Shown here piece after piece: positions 3,430 to 6,032 of a stretch of DNA of 6,032 nt (position 1 is its first letter; every line of letters starts with the position of its first letter). Position numbers and translations under genes: made by a program. The stretch is from the NCBI GenBank assembly GCA_029004695.1, contig JAQVZB010000055.1:1-6032 (forward strand). The letters are read 5' to 3'. The notes under the pieces are model-generated. The model was not told the DNA's origin. It ran no database searches and saw only the letters and a list, made by a program, of their open reading frames with translations. The DNA is from Bacilli bacterium. GTDB taxonomy: Bacteria; Bacillota_I; Bacilli_A; RF39; UBA660.

Positions 3430-6032
3430 ATGACTAAATACGTATATATGTTTAATGAAGGAAATAAAGAAATGAAAAATTTACTTGGAGGGAAAGGATC
3501 TAATTTAGCTGAAATGACTAAAATAGGACTTCCGGTTCCACAAGGATTTATTGTTTCTACGCAAGGTTGTACTAATTATTATGCTAATAATGAATCAATT
3601 AGTGATGATATTATAAATCAAATTTTTCAATCTATGGAAAAGTTAGAAAAAATAACTAATAAAAAATTTGGTGATCCAAATAAGCCACTATTAGTATCAG
3701 TACGCAGTGGAGCAAGAGCAAGTATGCCAGGTATGATGGATACGGTTTTAAATTTAGGAATTAATGATGAAGTATGTGAAGGATTAGCTAAATTAACTAA
3801 TAACCCTAGATTTGCTTATGATACATATCGAAGATTTATTCAAATGTTTGCTGATGTGGTAATGAGTTATCCTAAAGCTTCTTTTGAAAGATTTTTTGAT
3901 CAACTTAAATTAGAAAAAAATATCAAAGATGATAGTGAATTAACAGCTGAAGATATGAAAGATGTGGTAAAAGCATTTAAAGAAAATTATCTGAAAATAG
4001 CAGGTAAAAGTTTTCCCCTTGATCCTAAAGAACAATTAATTGAGGCTATAAAAGCGGTTTTTAAAAGTTGGAATAACGAAAGAGCAAATGTTTACCGCAG
4101 AATTAATAATATTCCTTATTCATGGGGCACGGCTGTAAATGTCCAAGAAATGGTTTATGGTAATATGGGACTAGAATCTTGTAGTGGAGTAGCTTTTACG
4201 AGAAATCCTTCGACAGGAGAAAATGAAATATACGGCGAGTATATATTAAACTCTCAAGGTGAAGATGTTGTAGCCGGAATAAGAACACCTGAACCAATAA
4301 GTAAGTTAAAAACTCAAATGCCTGAAGTGTATGATGAATTTATAAAAATTGCTAAAACTTTAGAAAATCATTATCATGATATGCAAGATATGGAATTTAC
4401 GATTGAAAATAGAAAACTATATATGCTTCAAACTAGGAATGGTAAAAGAACTGCAAGAGCTGCTATAAAAATTGCCGTTGATTTATTTAATGAAGGTAAA
4501 ATAACTAAAGAAGAAGCTATTATGCAAGTCAAACCTAATCAATTAAATACTCTTTTACACCCGACTTTTAGTAATGATTCTTTACAAAACAATAAAGAAA
4601 TTACTACTGGCCTTGCAGCATCACCTGGAGCAGCTACGGGAAAAGTATATTTTACGGCTGAAGATATTTTAAAAGCTTATCAAAAAGGCGAAAAAGATTT
4701 AATTTTAGCAAGACTAGAAACTAGTCCTGAAGATATTGAAGGAATGAATATCGCAAGTGGAATAATAACAATTAGAGGGGGAATGACATCTCATGCTGCT
4801 GTTGTAGCAAGAGGGATGGGAAAATGTGCTATATGCGGATGTGAAGAATTAAATTTAAATGAAAATAATAAAACCATAACTACTAAAGATAATCAATTAA
4901 TTAAAGAAGGAGATTATTTAAGTTTAGATGGTAGTACGGGAAAAGTATATTTAGGTTTATTAGAAACTACTAAAGCCTTATTAACTGATGATTTTAAAAT
5001 CTTTATGTCATGGGTAGATGAAATAAGAGATTTAGAAATAAGGGTAAATGCTGATTTACCAAAAGATGCTAAAGTAGCTAAAGAATTTGGTGCTGAAGGA
5101 ATCGGTTTATGTCGAACAGAACATATGTTTTTTGCAGAAACAAGAATATTTTCCTTTCGGAAAATGATTCTTGCAAATAATACCGAAGGTAGGGAAAAAG
5201 CATTAAAAGAAATTCTTTCTTATCAAATAAAAGATTTTGAAGGATTATTTAGAAGTATGAGCCCTTATCCGGTAATTATTAGATATTTAGATCCACCTTT
5301 ACATGAGTTTTTACCAAAAGATGAAACGGAAATAAATTTATTAGCTAAAGAATTAAAAATAAATTCCAGTGATTTAAAAGTAAGAATTACAGAATTAACA
5401 GAATTAAATCCGATGATGGGACATCGAGGTTGTAGATTAGCAATTACTTATCCAGAAATAACTATAATGCAAACAAAAGCTATTATTACAGCAGCTCTTA
5501 ATATTGCTAAAGAAGGTCAAGAAGTTCATCCAGAATTAATGATACCTTTAATTGGAGATAAAAATGAATTAATATATTTAACAGATATTATAAAAACCGA
5601 AGCTGATAAATTAATTAAAGCTGCAAATAGTGATTTAAAATATTTAATTGGAACAATGATTGAGATTCCAAGAGCAGCCTTATTAGCTGATGAATTAGCT
5701 GAATATACTGATTTTTTCTCATTTGGAACTAATGATTTAACCCAAATGACTTATGGTTTTTCAAGAGATGATGCGGGAAAATTTTTAACTGATTATTATA
5801 AAAAACAAATATTTGAATTTGATCCTTTTCAAAGATTAGATCAAAATGGGGTAGGTAAATTAATTGAAATAGCCACTACTAAAGGAAGAAAAACCAATCC
5901 CAATCTAGAAATCGGAATATGTGGTGAACATGGTGGTGAGCCAAGTAGTATAGAATTTTGTTATCAAATAGGCATGAATTATGTATCTTGCTCGCCATAT
6001 AGAGTTCCAGTAGCTAAACTTGCAGTAGCGCA
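3430..6032 (+). CDS. ppdK: Pyruvate, phosphate dikinase (cut by the window end)
   Basis: This cytoplasmic enzyme reversibly converts pyruvate, ATP and phosphate to PEP, AMP and pyrophosphate; in fermentative bacteria it can run glycolytically to make ATP. The window holds 867 codons plus two bases with no stop. Bacterial family members are about 874-880 residues, so only some ten codons are missing. The N-terminal ATP-binding domain shows GGKGSNLAEM (20-29), RSGARASMPGMMDT (92-105) and the E-F...Q-T-R segment (322-336). The central phosphohistidine domain has GGMTSHAAVVARG with the phosphorylated His455; Thr453 is the position regulated by PDRP kinases in relatives. The C-terminal PEP/pyruvate barrel has GLCRTEHMF (Arg562), RYLDPPLHEFLP (Arg618), Glu745, GTNDLTQ (Asn768) and Cys831 in GICGEHGGEP. 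From memory, His455, Glu745, Asn768 and Cys831 match the Clostridium symbiosum numbering. All key residues are present. No PDRP regulator gene is in the window. Identity is very secure. Confidence 0.98.
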   Translation, partial: MTKYVYMFNEGNKEMKNLLGGKGSNLAEMTKIGLPVPQGFIVSTQGCTNYYANNESISDDIINQIFQSMEKLEKITNKKFGDPNKPLLVSVRSGARASMPGMMDTVLNLGINDEVCEGLAKLTNNPRFAYDTYRRFIQMFADVVMSYPKASFERFFDQLKLEKNIKDDSELTAEDMKDVVKAFKENYLKIAGKSFPLDPKEQLIEAIKAVFKSWNNERANVYRRINNIPYSWGTAVNVQEMVYGNMGLESCSGVAFTRNPSTGENEIYGEYILNSQGEDVVAGIRTPEPISKLKTQMPEVYDEFIKIAKTLENHYHDMQDMEFTIENRKLYMLQTRNGKRTARAAIKIAVDLFNEGKITKEEAIMQVKPNQLNTLLHPTFSNDSLQNNKEITTGLAASPGAATGKVYFTAEDILKAYQKGEKDLILARLETSPEDIEGMNIASGIITIRGGMTSHAAVVARGMGKCAICGCEELNLNENNKTITTKDNQLIKEGDYLSLDGSTGKVYLGLLETTKALLTDDFKIFMSWVDEIRDLEIRVNADLPKDAKVAKEFGAEGIGLCRTEHMFFAETRIFSFRKMILANNTEGREKALKEILSYQIKDFEGLFRSMSPYPVIIRYLDPPLHEFLPKDETEINLLAKELKINSSDLKVRITELTELNPMMGHRGCRLAITYPEITIMQTKAIITAALNIAKEGQEVHPELMIPLIGDKNELIYLTDIIKTEADKLIKAANSDLKYLIGTMIEIPRAALLADELAEYTDFFSFGTNDLTQMTYGFSRDDAGKFLTDYYKKQIFEFDPFQRLDQNGVGKLIEIATTKGRKTNPNLEIGICGEHGGEPSSIEFCYQIGMNYVSCSPYRVPVAKLAVA

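Noticed and set aside
1..6032. Use of TGA as tryptophan (Mycoplasma code)
   Set aside because: All visible tryptophans are TGG and no in-frame TGA occurs; the genes need no recoding.
1..6032. CRISPR arrays, tRNA or rRNA genes
   Set aside because: No regularly spaced repeats, cloverleaf-like sequence or GC-rich rRNA-like stretch was seen; coding genes fill nearly all of the window.

Overview
This window is strongly AT-rich DNA with short intergenic gaps and Shine-Dalgarno-type ribosome binding sites. Every recognisable gene is on the + strand. It holds a Firmicutes-type pyruvate phosphate dikinase, a Gram-positive style surface protein with Listeria-Bacteroides and cadherin-like repeats, and a Xer recombinase. 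Together these suggest a low-GC Bacillota, probably an uncultured, gut-type, Mollicutes-related lineage; that placement is inference. All tryptophans seen are TGG, and no in-frame TGA occurs in any gene, so the standard bacterial code fits.

Layout. Bases 1-53 are the last 16 codons of an upstream gene whose tail resembles an AbrB/MazE-type DNA-binding protein. A GC-containing hairpin followed by T-rich DNA (about 100-150) probably ends that transcript. Next is a secreted, membrane-anchored surface protein of 513 residues (216-1757), closed by a very good intrinsic terminator that overlaps its stop codon. After a 51-base gap comes a complete XerC/XerD-type tyrosine recombinase (1809-2699) with all its catalytic residues. 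Then comes an unrecognised single-pass membrane protein (2748-3416). Thirteen bases later begins ppdK, pyruvate phosphate dikinase (3430 to the window edge), which lacks only its last few codons.

How the parts relate. The surface protein is its own transcription unit. No terminator is visible between xerD, the small membrane protein and ppdK, so these three may be co-transcribed, although AT-rich promoter-like boxes precede xerD and the membrane protein. Functionally they are unrelated: a recombinase probably for chromosome-dimer resolution, an orphan membrane protein, and a central carbon enzyme interconverting PEP and pyruvate. For both the surface protein and the orphan membrane protein, a downstream ATG with a well-placed ribosome binding site is a better start than the first ATG of the open frame.

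No clearly new multi-gene system is visible. The points most worth a second look are the unusual multi-domain, cysteine-containing surface protein with a Pro-rich cytoplasmic tail, the orphan membrane protein beside ppdK with a similar Lys/Thr linker, a weak dif-like sequence just after xerD, and a long hairpin inside ppdK.
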